Both the position numbers and the translations under genes were made by a program. The notes under the pieces are model-generated. The model had not been told where the DNA came from. It made no database searches and saw only the letters and a list, made by a program, of their open reading frames with translations. A DNA stretch of 64,000 nucleotides, taken from positions 2,418,001 to 2,482,000 of the forward strand of contig JAPYXD010000522.1 of the NCBI GenBank assembly GCA_030998225.1. The letters run 5' to 3'. Below are positions 42,065 to 53,851 of the stretch, piece by piece; the stretch's first letter is position 1, and each line of letters begins with the position of its first letter. The DNA is from Diplolepis rosae (lineage: Eukaryota > Arthropoda > Insecta > Hymenoptera > Diplolepididae).

Positions 42065-44631
42065 TCTGACGTCTAAGGTCACACAAGTTTTAAATTGTCT
42101 GAAGGACAATTTAAAAAGTAGTATTTTGAGTCTAGAGTTTTCACTCTAATAACTCAGGAACGAATTTAAAATTAATTTGGCAGTTGGAATAAAGTAAAAA
42201 CTTCTTTCTTATCCTAGGGGAATTATTTTCATAATTTGAAAGAAAGGAAGTGAGGATTCAAACAAAATTGCACATCGCATAGATGGAGCACACCAGATTG
42301 TTTGAATTCTCAGGGATAGGTTAAGGAAGGAGAGCTATGAATATTGATACCAGATTGGTTACTGGCACCCAAATATTCATATGGAGGAGTATATAATATA
42401 ATGTGCAAAATACAGATTGAGAGAAAGTTAGATAGCAAAAATTGAATTAACTTACTTTTATTTAGTCTTTCAACTTAATCCTTTAGAATTGGTCCCTTGG
42501 AAAATCGATGGCTGGAACCTGATGACTTTAATATAGTGCTGAGCAGTTTAGTATATTATGACCGAACGCGACTGATTCGACCGGAAAATTGAATGTAACT
42601 TGGTGAAATTTTTACTAACTAGATTTGTTGTTTTATTTAAAATTTGCCTTCAAGAGGAACTTTTATAGAAATATTGTAGAGAGAAAAAACGGAACTTGTG
42701 TGGAACTGAACGGAACTTGTGTGGAACTGAACGGAACTTGTGTGTAACTGAACGGAACTTGTGTGTAAAAAAAAAAAAGAAAATGCATAGCTTTTATGTA
42801 TTCTCGTCTTTTCCCTTTCTACTTGAAAATCTTTCAGGGGAGTTGAAACTACTAGTTTTAGTTGTCTGATTGGTTGGCTGTCTATAGTGACATAGTTACG
42901 CCCCCGCAATAGTCGACGAAAATCTTAAGGGCTGACCCATTGGGTTGGGCCTTGTAGGAGTTTCCAAACTTTTCCAGATTCATCGATTTCCCAAGAGATT
43001 GCGCTACATGTATATTATAAAATAAAATACTTTAAAAATTAATTATTTAAACAATTATGTTTACAGATTTCATAATTTTTAACTAAACGAAGAGTCAGAC
43101 TATAATATGTTTCACTTATATCCTAAATTAACTTACAAAATCGTGAATTTACATTAAATTAGTCATGTTTCAATTTCAAATTCAAAAGAAACATTATTGC
43201 TTAAGATTAATACATATTTCAAAGTTAGTTTTCTAAATTATTCTTATTAACCGTTAAATGTTTTGTTTAAATATATATAATTTTTACATTTGGGAAGATA
43301 AATTTATATATAAGTTTTATCTTACTGAAATTCATTTCTGAAGATATAAGTACTAATTCTAAAATCTGACTTTGAATTTAATTTTCTATTGCTTTATTTT
43401 AACATTTTTATTTGTACGTAATGATGTTATAATTTAACATTTAAAACAAATTATTTTGATTTGAAGGTTGCGTGCAAAATTACTAATAAAATATATATCT
43501 GATTACATGATGGCGTCGGTAAAACAGGACATTACTATTACTCAAAATTCTGAATAACATTGGTTTAGTTGCATTATTAATTATCTAATACAATTATATT
43601 TCTGAATGTTAATTACGAGTTAGTTTGGAGTTTTTGTAATACAGCTTGATTTAAGATTTTATGAAGTTTGAAATATGATTGTAAAGAATAAATGTATATT
43701 TTTATGAAAGTAAAATAGTTTGGTTTATTAAATTACTATTGAAAATAAATATGAAATATATTCAATTATCAAATAAATTGATGTTTGGATTTATTAGATT
43801 TAATTTAAAATACAATGAGAAATGTATGAAGAATTTTCAGTAATTTATAACCTGGTATTTTACCTTCTTAAATAACTTTCCGTAAATTATCATGTCGGTA
43901 AAGTAGATCCCTGATAATTAACAACTTTTAAATAAATTGCTATTAGTTTACATTCTATAAGTTTCAAATGTTAGTTCAAAAATAAAATAGATGCAAGTTG
44001 CATTTCTCTTATTAGTCGAAATAATTTCTTTTCCCATTCATAGCATACTGAATAATATTAAAAGTAATTTTAATTTCTTATTTAATTTAATTATTTTATA
44101 AAATATTATTTTCGAAAGTTTTATTTTCTATGTTGAATAGGCCTGAGATCTTATCTAGACAGAGAGTGCACTTTGTATCTATTTGTCTTTTCATGGGCGG
44201 GGTACCAGCGCGGTCCCTTTTGAGTGACAGCCTAAGCTGTTTATGATTTCCTGTAATGGCTAAATACTGGACTATTTACTACTTGTATTTGTTTGGAGTT
44301 TTATGAATTTATCTTGTTAGAGGCTGGTAGACGTTTGTATTTGAAAAGGAAATACGATTGTGGGCGACGCGTTTTGGTCGAAATATAGAGGTACAAAGTT
44401 TATTATATTTTATGATAATCTAAGTAAATTTTCGGTATTCATATTGGTGCAGCTGCGTTTCGAATTTATCTCGAAAGGTTTCTAGTCTTAGCTATTTACA
44501 AAAGATTGAGAAATTCGTCGAAAGATATAAAATAATTTATAATGTAAAACCGCTCTTAAAATTTGGAGAAATAGTAAAGAAAAATAAGATTCAGAGAAAA
44601 AAGAAAGTAAGTAATTTCAGAAGACGTCACA
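42065..44631 (-). repeat. 5' LTR of the young element
   Basis: 2567 bp, almost identical to 27022-29585. The tandem GGAACTTGTGTGGAACTGAAC array is at 42690-42765. Confidence 0.92.
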
Positions 44632-44635
44632 ATTT

Positions 44636-44799
44636 GGTGAAATTGTCTTGTATCGTTAGAATATATAAGTTACCAGATTTTGTTTCAGGTAGTGGACCAA
44701 CAATGTCCATTTATATTTTTTCAAAAGCAGTAGTGGGTGTGTGTGCTTACCATAGGATTTTTTGTTTTGACTCTGATTAATTTTTTCAGTTGACATTGT
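44636..44799 (-). pseudogene. pol: Old pol, integrase zinc-site/core junction fragment
   Basis: Encodes Q-L-K-K-L-I-R-V-K-T-K-x-P and D-I-V-G-P-L-P, with one in-frame stop, homologous to the young integrase. It lies between the young element and the solo LTR. Confidence 0.8.
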
Positions 44800-46133
44800 T
44801 GTGACGTCTGAAATCACACAAGCTTTTTTGTGTTTATTAAATTATTTCTTTCAAGAAGAAATAATTTATAATTATTTTTGAGTCTGGAGCTTGCACTCCA
44901 ATAACTCGGGAATACTACAATTAGAATTCTTTCCTAAAGTCACTCCTAGGGGAAAAATTACTCTTGGAGAGATGGAGTTTGAGTATTAAACAAAATCGTA
45001 CATCTCATAAGGAGCACGTCAAATTGTTTAATACTCGAGGATAGGTTGCGTGAGGAATTTGTACAATTTCTGGTACCAGAATGGTTACTGGCACCTAAGA
45101 AATTGTATGGAGGATTATATTTTAAAATAATAATTATAACACAGAGAAAGAAAGAGTTAATAGATAATAGCCAATTTTGATATACAACTTACTTTTTATT
45201 TATTTATAAAAGTCCTCGAGAAGTAGATGAAATCCTTGAGAAAAATCCGTGAAACAAGATGTAAACTTTGATACCACTAATATTTTTTTCTTTTGTTAAA
45301 AAATATTTAAGAAACCTGTGATTTGAGATTTTTTTTTAATAGACTAACTGATTTTACGTTTCAAAAATTTTTTTAAAGCAAGTTTAGTTTGTTGGAGTTT
45401 GAATTTGAAGAAAGACTGTCTTTTTTAGATATTTTTCCAGCTTTTTAAAGAATGCTCTATATTCCCTTTCCATAAAAAATGTTCTAACGCTACTTGGTTT
45501 TTTATCTTTTGCTTTTCTAATTGGTGTAAATAAGCGAGAGCAGTTACTCTCTTGATTTTTATAAATTGAATAATTATATGGTATTTCTAAATTACTTAAT
45601 ATATATGTGTGAAAGAGAGATGGTCTAGTTTATTGATTATAATTAAAAGTAAGTTTAGAATGATTTTGAGATTTCATGAAATGTACTTGAAATTTAAGAA
45701 ATGTATAATGATTTAATATAATCCTGTAAATTACAAATCGGCTTCACTCCTTCATACATAAATACTTATAAGATTACTTATGACTTGATTTTTATTCCTA
45801 TATGACGTTATTTCAGAACAGGAAATGCATCCAGGTCTATTTGTATTTACTAAAGCTTAACTATAAGAGCACTGGCCCTTTTCGGAACCGAGAAAGTCTT
45901 TTATGATAGTTACATAAGAAAAAATACATTTCAAAAATAGGTTTCGTAGAATTTGACTACTTACAGGAAATTATAAATTACTTGATAAAAGTGTGGTTTT
46001 AGAGACGGATTGTAAGGTTAACGAACGATGATAATTATAAAAGGTTTTTGATTTTTAGAGAAAAGAAATTTTTTTAAATAAAGAGGGATTTCAAAACATA
46101 TTTTAATGTCGATAATGTACAGAGGATGTCACA
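44800..46133 (-). mobile_element. Solo LTR related to the young element
   Basis: 1334 bp, ends TGTGACGTC...GATGTCACA, flanked by a 4-bp duplication TTGT (44796-44799, 46134-46137). The first 400 bp follow the young LTR in order (GTTACTGGCACC block and others) with many differences. Its interior has been lost by LTR-LTR recombination. Shorter than the 2.56-kb LTR, so a related subfamily. Confidence 0.85.
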
Positions 46134-46729
46134 TTGTAAACAGCCTTGAATATATTTTTGAATGTCTACTTTCATATTTTCCCAAAAAAATTTTTGGCGA
46201 ATTCGACAATAAGTTTCTGTGACGCCTTTGTGGCCTCCTAATGCTGAAGAATGAGCTTCTTCAATTAAATGAGTTCGTTGTTCCTTTGTTGGATATTGCG
46301 TTATTCCGTTGCAAACTATAATTTTTGTAGTTGAATTTGCAAAAATTGAATCGAAAATTGATTTCACTTCTTCCCAAGATATATGATTAATTTTGGAAGT
46401 TTTTGAAATACTAATTGATCGTAATTTAAATTTTTGTGATAATTCATGTAATGAGTGAATTGATTATTTTATATAATTTAAAGTTACTGATAAATTATCC
46501 TTAGTTTCTTCTTCAATTGGAAGTGCAAAATGGTAGTAGTTTCCTTTTTTATTCTCTGTTGCTATTTCCTTTTGTTAATTTTTAAATTTTGGTAAAGTTT
46601 CACGTTCTTCTAAGGTTTTTGATCCGTTGTCGCGAGGAGTTCCATTTGTTGTAACAAAATATGCATAATTATCTTTTCGCATAGTTAATTGATCGCGACA
46701 TTCAACTAAATTTTTCCTTGTTATAATTT
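46134..46729 (-). pseudogene. pol: Old pol, linker and integrase zinc-site fragment
   Basis: Frame 46367-46134 encodes I-I-V-C-N-G and G-G-H-K-G-V-T-E-T-Y, ending in C-L-Q-C of the integrase zinc site. Upstream frames (to 46729), with stops, match the RNase H-integrase linker, including H-F-A-L-P. Homology ends sharply at 46729 at a TGTAACATCCC sequence, so another insertion or rearrangement cut the element. Confidence 0.8.
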
Positions 46730-47084
46730 TGTAACATCCCTACTTTCCCCCTTGCTGCCAGACGCTTCAGTCAGCCAGGGTTCGGTAGGAGTGGGGGAGT
46801 AGGCGATGAAATAATCTAGTCTGGTTATGTGAAAAATAATAAAACATTTATTCAGAAAATTGTATTAAACAAAAGCTAGTGTGTTTGTGTGAGTGTACAT
46901 AATAAAAGTTAAGTGTGCCGGTGTCAGTGTGATGAGTGGAATGGGTGTGTGTGTGTGTGTGCGTGTGTGTGTGAGGTGAGATGTGAGGCACAGGCCTGGC
47001 GGTCGCTTCGCGTCGTAGACCAATCATCTTGGGTCTAGCTGCCCTGGTAGAGGTCGGTTACGCGTGGTATGTGCTCGGAGATGC

Positions 47085-47215
47085 TCGGTAGTGCGTCGGG
47101 AGCGTTCGGGAGAATTCGGGAGTGCGTCGGGAGCGTTCGGGAGTGTTCAAGGGTGTGTCGGGAGTGTTCGGGAGTGTTCAAGGGTGCGTCGGGAGCGTTC
47201 GGTAGTGGTCGCGGG
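47085..47215. repeat. Minisatellite, TCGGGAGCGTTCGGGAGTG type
   Basis: Interleaved units GTGCGTCGGGAGCGTTCGGG and GTGTTCAAGGG repeat several times. Confidence 0.75.
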
Positions 47216-47360
47216 TATTCGGGTCGGTTCGTAGTGCGGTCAGGTAACGTTCGGTAGTGTTCGGTAGTCTTCGGTCGTGGTCGGTTGGCGGTCGGTGGTG
47301 CTCGGGGGTGTTCGGGTCGTTTCGGTCGTGCGTCTGGATTCCTTCGGGCAGGTTCGGTGG

Positions 47361-47810
47361 CTGCCCCAGGTAGAACTCGGTCAGGGGCGCCTGACGCCGA
47401 GGTCTACGCTCCGCCGAGGACCAATCATGGGAGCGCCTATCCATTGGTACTCGACGTGGGGGACCACCAGTCCGTCCGTCGTGTCGTCGTAGATGACGTC
47501 CAGTGGCCGCCCCAGGTAGAGCTCGGTCAGGAGCACCTGACGCCGAGATCTACGCTCCGCCGAGGATCAATCATGGGAGCGCCCATCCATTGGTACTCGA
47601 CGTGGGGGACCACTAGCCGCCTGTCGGGTCGTCGTCTGAGAGGCTACTTCCTGGAGGACCCTGAGCAGCACTCAGTCAGGAGCACCTGACGCTGAGTGCT
47701 CACTCGCACCGAGAGCTGACCATGGGAGCGCCCATCCGTCAACGCTCGGTCCGGTTCCTCCAGGTATGGGGTCGGTCGGTACGGAGATACCCTTCTATGG
47801 GAGCACCCAT
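47361..47810. repeat. GC-rich long tandem repeat
   Basis: Two near-complete units of about 145-165 bp (47361-47505, 47506-47670), each with CTCGGTCAGG, CACCTGACGCC, CCGCCGAGGA, CATGGGAGCGCC and ATTGGTACTCGACG words, then a partial, more diverged unit (47671-47750) and a trace with CTATGGGAGCACCCAT near 47798. Confidence 0.75.
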
Positions 47811-47866
47811 CAGAAGAGGCGTCTCCTGCCGTCCGTCCGGTGCGACGCTCCGGGCGAACTGCCTTT

Positions 47867-50822
47867 CCAGTGTCTCCAGAACGTGGGATTTTTCGGCCCC
47901 CACCACGTTCCCATCTGGGAGAAACACATGCAAACGTGGCGTGTCAGTGTGTCGGCTCTGCTACACGCTGCGGTCACCAGCTTCGTGTAAAGCCGAAGGT
48001 GTACAAAGACGGACTTCGTTACAATACTTGAGTTTTCAAGTTATTTTTAGATTTCACGCTTTCGTTTATCGAGTCGAAATTAAGAATTGTATTTTTCTCG
48101 AGTACGTGCAAAAGAGGCACGAAGCAGACGACGAATTTGAATTTACGAAGTATATAGTTCAAGAAATAACACTTTTCTTCAATTTCTTGAAGAAAGTCTG
48201 CATGAAATAAACATCAGTATGATCTTGGAAAATTTCATGAGGATTTCAACACTTCAAAAATAAGCTTTCAGTGAAATTTAGTGACAATAAATGTATAAAA
48301 TTTGAATCAATATATAATTTTCCATTCAAATTTATATACTTCTTACTAATTTTGTACATTTAACAATTTTTCAATTAGAACAATATTTTCTATCAAGATA
48401 AAATGAACATAAAATTCAAGTTCATAATTTATATTTTCAGTTATATGTTAGAAATATTTTCATCTCACATTTTTGTAGCCTAAGCACAAACTTTTCATTC
48501 CAAAACTTAAAAGCTCTACGGAAATGGAAAATTGTCTAATAGCAGTAGATAAATTAAAAAGCTAAAATATGTGTTTATTGGTATTTCCATATTAACAAAT
48601 AAATATCAATCAACTTTAAATTTTACATAAAAATGTTCGTTCGAAGTGTTCAAATCTTGTTACAATTTGACAAGATTTTATGGAGGAGTGCAATCTTTTG
48701 GATGAAATATTTTGTAGTTCTTAATTTGTCTGTCCGTCTGAAATTGTAGTAAGATTTGAACAGTGAACAACAAATTTTCCAATAGAATTCAGGATCAATA
48801 ATAATTGATTCAGGAAATACTTCAACTCTGTAGAGCATTTTTGTATTTCGAATTCAAAATGTGTGCTTAAGCCACAAAAAAGTAAGCTGAAAATGTAGAT
48901 ATAAAACTAATTATGTCATGTTTATGTCTTCTTAATGGAAAATACTTTGCATATAATTCTCTAATTCCATATTTTTTTAATGTATGAACATTCAAGAAAT
49001 TGATAAATATTCCATCTTTTTATAGGAACTAAAAATTTCCGGATAATGCTTGGATTGAGAAAGCTAAAAATTTGTCAAATATTGATATAAATTGCAATTT
49101 TACAATTGCATTATTTTTCAAATATTTTAACATCTCTTCAATCTTGATAATTCTTACAGAAGTTTATTTCATGTGAGTGACTTTTTCTTTTTCTAATGAA
49201 AGATTTCGTAATTCTAAATTCGGCCCAATTCGTAACATTGTAAAAAGATTTTAAAACTTCATAAAATTTTTTTTCTGTTTTATTCAAAGTCAATAAATAT
49301 TCAATGTTTGGAATCGAAATATTAAGTAAATGATTTTTAATTTCTGGGAATAAACTGCTTTAATAAGACAATCTTTCTTCTTTGTGAGAAATCTCAATTT
49401 TAAAATTAAAATTCTACGCATAGGATACAAAAACATAATATGAAAATACTTTTATTACAGAATTTTGAAATATACAAGTTGACCAATTTTTAATCGAGTA
49501 AATCGGCTACTTTAAGCAAAAAATTATGTTAAAAATATTTTATCAAAAAAAAATAAGACACATTAAATTACGGTTTAAAATCCACATTCATAGATTGATG
49601 GTAAAAGCAGTTTAAAGTTTTTTAATCTTACGTTTTAGTGACGTATGCACAGACTTTTAATCAGATGAATGAAATGCTTTATAGAAAGTCAAAATTTTCT
49701 TATTACTGCACTTAATCAAATTTATAAAGTAAAAATATTTTTTAATTGATGCTTTCACTCAATTCTTTAAACATTCATTAATTGAAAATTGTACTCAAAA
49801 TTTAATCTTGCAGCGTTCCAATATTCCCACAATGTTACAAAATCTTATTAATCATTATTTTAGTCGAATTATTTTAAAAATATTTAAAAAATAAATGTAA
49901 ATATTTTGATTAAATACTCTGTCAAATTTTGCATTTGAATGATCTTGCAAAATTGTTGAAAGTTTTGAATACCGATAGAAGAAACTTTAAATGAAATTTT
50001 ATGTCCATAAATGCTTAAAGTTCTATATAGAAATATCAACTACAACATTCTCAAATTTTATAAATTAACTACTAAATTCAAAAAGTTTCGGATATTTTAA
50101 AAACTGTACAAATTTCAAATATGAATCAGTCTAAATCTACTGATTATCAGTGAAATTTGACTGATTTAAATAACTAAAAACAGGTTACTGTGAATCAGTC
50201 AAATTTCACTGATTACTTCAGTGAAAAGTAACTGATTTAACAGTGAAAAATATTGTTTCCACTGATGATTCAGTGAAAAGGCAAATCACTGATTCAATCA
50301 GTGAAAATTTGACTGATTCAGATTTAGAGTGTATACAAATTTCAAATATAAAGTGTACTCTGTACATTAATCAAACAAATTTAGAAGATGAATATTTTAA
50401 TAAATATTCCTAAATACTATTGGAATATGATACATATCGATTTAGAAAAACTTCTTCAAAGTACTCAGACATTTTTCTTATTTTACGACATTTTTGCACC
50501 ATGTTTGACCTTTGGGTAGGACTCAAGAAAACAATTGTAGACATACTTTCATTACTTAGTAAAATACTATGAAGACTTGCTTTTTAGATTAAAGCGAAAA
50601 CTTTTAAAACCTTTAACAATCGGTTGCATAGATTCGGCTCTAATCTTGGACGCAATTAGAGAAATAGGTTTTTTTGCTTTTTTTAGATCTAGTTTTTGCC
50701 TTAAACATAAAAGAAAGAAAACACATTTGAAATATTAAAATAAAAAAGCTGGTTCATTCTTAGAGAATCCCAAATATTCTGAAATAAAACTCCTTTCCAC
50801 ACCACCACGGAGGTAGAGTTTA
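47867..50822 (+). repeat. Left arm of the giant inverted repeat
   Basis: AT-rich, carries a 16-bp-flanked MITE (50107-50349). Contains small open frames that also stay open in the right arm, but no known protein. Confidence 0.85.
50107..50349. mobile_element. MITE of CAGTGAAA/TTGACTGATT words, left-arm copy
   Basis: Dense inverted copies of AATCAGTCAAATTTCACTGATT fill about 210 bp, flanked by an exact 16-bp direct repeat TACAAATTTCAAATAT (50107-50122, 50334-50349). The same element sits in the right arm at about 54820-55045. Confidence 0.7.
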
Positions 50823-51622
50823 CTAGTAATAGTTCAATAAATTTTATGTACTCTAAATAAATTTTTTCGTAATTGCAGAAAACTTATTCCAAATACAAAA
50901 ATTGTATCTTTAAATGTACAGGATAATTAATTACAAAAATCGTTCGAATTTGAATTTCAAGGACTTGTACACACTTTCAAGGCACATCGTTTTTCCTTTT
51001 GCAAAAATTTTTAAAACTTCTAATTTTTCAAGTAATTGGGAGAAGTACATTTAAAAAAAAATTGTTTTCTTTACTTCCACTCGCGCTAGCTTAACAAATT
51101 TTCAGAATTTTACGATTTTATTAATATTGTATTAAGTGTCTACATTTTCTAAAACTATCTACAGGAGAAAAATTTTAATACTTTAGCAAAGAAAGTTTTC
51201 TGAAAAGTTGTAGCTCAATCAGATTAATAGCCAAAAAGTTACCAATGTTTTAAATCGCAAACGAACGGTATAGAGGTCAAATTGGAGACGAAAACAAATA
51301 ATAATAGCAACCTTCTTTTTTTTTCTTCTAAGATATACTTGATTCTCGCTTTATGCGTTATTTGAGAAGACAAGAGTGTGGATTCTTCATATTTTTATCG
51401 TAATTCCTTATTGAAAACGGCAAAAGTAAGAATATTATATTATTATTTGGTGATACGTGAGTGCTCTTACGTACGTTATTGTTTGATGCTTGTAGGTATG
51501 TTTATTTTTTGAAACTTAATTTGTGTGCAGATTACAAATTATTCACATTCGCTCAATTTTATCGACTTTTCATCTTATTAATTCTTTTCAAATAATTCTG
51601 TTTTCCTTCGTCGTGTAATTTA

Positions 51623-53851
51623 TTGTTCACAATGAGTAATCCGGTTGACCCAAATTCGAGTGTTTTGAAGGACTGCCAGGATCAAACGAAGGTTGACTAC
51701 CGTTTGAACTCTGGTTCAAGCGAATGTCAACCCGCTAGAAAAGTCATGAAAAATGCAAAAAACTTTCAGTTGGGATGGTTTGAGGAATTTCCGTCGTGGA
51801 GAGAGTGGGTGGTTACATTAGCAGATGAAACAAGATTTCATTGCAAAATTTGCAATAAAACGTTGCTATGTGGCAAATCGGAAATTGAAAAGCATGAAGC
51901 ATCTTTATCACACAGAAAGAAGCAACAGTTTTCAAATAAATTAGAATGTTATGGAGTAGTAAGTGAAAATTCTTCTAATGTAACTGCCAATTCTTACAGT
52001 GTTGAACCTTGTGTAGCAAGTTCTTCTGCTTCAGAATTTACAAATTCCACGATTCCGGAAAGTGTTACTTTCAAACAGAAAGTACAAGAAGCAGAGATTA
52101 GGATTAGTACATTTTTCGTAGAGCATAATTTACCATTCGCGATTTCATCAGAATTGATAGGACTTTTCCAAGATATGGAACCTTCGGTTTTAAAAGACGT
52201 TAGATTGAGCCACACTAAAATGGTCCTAGTTGTAAATAATGTCGTATGTGCTGCTGAAACTGATCGCATGGCAAATATTTTGCGTAAGCAATCATTTTCA
52301 GTGTACGAAGATGAAACGACCGACAGGACTCTAGAAAAGTGGCTGTCATTAATGGTTCGATATGTGGAGCCAACGACATTTTCTGTCAGGGTGGAATTGC
52401 TCCAGCTTATTAATGTAAATGCTTCGGATTGTTCTGCCTCTAAAATTTTTGATGCGTTCGAAAAAGCATTGTCCGGGCAGAAAATCCCTTCATCTAATAT
52501 CTGTGCTTTAGCTTGTGATAATGCACAGGTGATAGTCGGCAATAGGTCCTCATTTAAAACAAAATTAAAGGAAAAAAGTCCCCGTTTATTTGATTTCCCG
52601 TGTGTCTCGCATTCGTCAGGAATTGTAGCTAAATATGCTTGTGCCACAATCCCAGATGTAGAGGATTTAATCAAAGATTTGCCAGCTTTTCTTAATGCTA
52701 GCTCCAAGCGAACGGCTATTTTTCGATCGATTGTTTTGGAATTAGGAAATGACTATCAAAAAATTCCTAGTCATTCTGAAACTCGCTGGCTTGTCCGCTA
52801 TCGATGCATAGATATTATAATAAAGAATTGGGAAGTTATTCTTCAGTATCTTATGGTCCTCGTATCTGAGAAGGTAGAGAAGGCCAAAGACTTGTTAGGA
52901 AAAATGCAGAATCCTTTGACACTCGCATATTTCCTATTCTTGAAATTTACTTTAAATAGGTTCAACGTATACAATGCGAAATTTCAAAGTCGCGAAACAA
53001 TGGTTCAGGAACTCCAGCCAAACTCGGCTAAATTCTTCGTATGGATTCTTAGCAGTTATTTGAAAGAGGGTCTTCTTCAACCGAATTTATTCTTTCAAAT
53101 CATTAGAAATGTTAACTTTGCAGATCCTAGTAATCAAAAGCCGCTTCAAGACATTGACGTTGGTAAGGAAACGCGAGAATATTTCCAGCAGCAACTTACA
53201 AACAAGAAGTTGCAAATAGTAGAAGTTGATCTATTTCTTCGTAATTGCTTGAAATTTTATGTCACAGCAAGCGAAGAAATTCGCAATCGGCTTCCTTTTG
53301 ATGACATTTTTTTGTCTTGCGTTGCTGTTTTCCGGCCTCAAGTAGCTTTCTATGCTGATCGAAGCGAAACTTTTCCTAGGGTCTGGAAAGTTTGTCAAGA
53401 TTTAGGGTCGTTTGATAGAATAGGTGTACAAAAAGAGTGGGATTCTTTACTCAAAATCAGACAGGAACTCAAAGAAAAGTGGTCGAATTTATCTTTTGAC
53501 GAAATGTGGTCTAGTATCGGTGTATCTTCGACGAGTACAGGAGAAAAACTTTTTCCAAATTTGACCTCAGTATTGAATCATGTTCGGAGTCTTCCTCATT
53601 CAAATGCTGAGGCGGAGCGAGGTTTCTCCATGCTCACGGACGCGAAAACTCCCAAAAGAAATCGCTTAGGAAACAGGACGGTCAACTCAATTTGTGTTAC
53701 TCGATCAGCCCTAAAGGCGAGAGCTGAAACAGCCAGAACAACGAGCATCACTTCGAAGCATTTGCAATTAATGACCGAAAATCTATATGAGATGGCAGAA
53801 AGTGATAGGGAAAGTGGTTTGTCGCTCTTCGCTCACGAAGGAGAGGATTAA
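51623..53851 (+). CDS. hAT-type transposase, intact
   Basis: 742 codons from an ATG at 51623 (a second Met is at codon 4). N terminus: zinc finger C74-x2-C77 ... H91-x5-H97, of BED/C2H2 type. Core: first acidic motif D-E-T-T-D at about 230-234, A-C-D-N-A-Q near 297-302, C-V-S-H near 327-330, a T-R-W-L block, and near residue 665 H-S-N-A-E-A-E-R-G-F-S-M-L, the start of the hAT dimerisation domain. All expected hAT landmarks in order and no stop, so it may encode an active enzyme, unless domesticated. It lies alone in the unique centre of the inverted-repeat element. Confidence 0.88.
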   Translation: MFTMSNPVDPNSSVLKDCQDQTKVDYRLNSGSSECQPARKVMKNAKNFQLGWFEEFPSWREWVVTLADETRFHCKICNKTLLCGKSEIEKHEASLSHRKKQQFSNKLECYGVVSENSSNVTANSYSVEPCVASSSASEFTNSTIPESVTFKQKVQEAEIRISTFFVEHNLPFAISSELIGLFQDMEPSVLKDVRLSHTKMVLVVNNVVCAAETDRMANILRKQSFSVYEDETTDRTLEKWLSLMVRYVEPTTFSVRVELLQLINVNASDCSASKIFDAFEKALSGQKIPSSNICALACDNAQVIVGNRSSFKTKLKEKSPRLFDFPCVSHSSGIVAKYACATIPDVEDLIKDLPAFLNASSKRTAIFRSIVLELGNDYQKIPSHSETRWLVRYRCIDIIIKNWEVILQYLMVLVSEKVEKAKDLLGKMQNPLTLAYFLFLKFTLNRFNVYNAKFQSRETMVQELQPNSAKFFVWILSSYLKEGLLQPNLFFQIIRNVNFADPSNQKPLQDIDVGKETREYFQQQLTNKKLQIVEVDLFLRNCLKFYVTASEEIRNRLPFDDIFLSCVAVFRPQVAFYADRSETFPRVWKVCQDLGSFDRIGVQKEWDSLLKIRQELKEKWSNLSFDEMWSSIGVSSTSTGEKLFPNLTSVLNHVRSLPHSNAEAERGFSMLTDAKTPKRNRLGNRTVNSICVTRSALKARAETARTTSITSKHLQLMTENLYEMAESDRESGLSLFAHEGED

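Larger units (their letters stand above)
27022..44631 (-). mobile_element. Young 17.6-kb errantivirus-like LTR element
   Basis: LTRs 27022-29585 (3') and 42065-44631 (5') are nearly identical, differing at a few bases and in a short tandem repeat. Ends are TGTGACGTC...GACGTCACA and the insertion is flanked by a 4-bp duplication ATTT (27018-27021 and 44632-44635). Order on the minus strand: LTR, primer-binding site, leader with two small ORFs, gag, tandem protease, 129-aa ORF, pol, glycoprotein, polypurine tract, LTR. The target was the integrase region of an older related element. All genes are open except the glycoprotein, which has one frameshift, so the insertion is recent. Confidence 0.93.
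46730..48023. mobile_element. GC-rich LTR-like segment, TGTAAC...GTTACA
   Basis: It starts TGTAACATCCC exactly where pol homology stops, and ends TTCGTTACA. An AATAAAACATTTATT word is near 46838. Inside are a (GT)n run (46944-46972), a minisatellite (47085-47215) and longer tandem copies (47361-47750). No target duplication was found, and the last 157 bp belong to the giant inverted repeat, so LTR status is uncertain. Confidence 0.35.

Noticed and set aside
42637..42909. 90-codon frame with repeated H-T-S-S-V-Q words
   Set aside because: It is the translation of the LTR tandem repeat, and the other LTR does not keep the frame.
46944..46972. (GT)n run
   Set aside because: Ordinary microsatellite; noted only as part of the GC-rich block.
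47178..47689. Several overlapping frames on both strands in the GC-rich block
   Set aside because: GC-rich tandem repeats give long frames without stops in many registers; no protein motif.
51994..52707. 237-codon open frame on the minus strand
   Set aside because: Lies entirely inside the hAT transposase gene on the other strand; composition follows the real gene.
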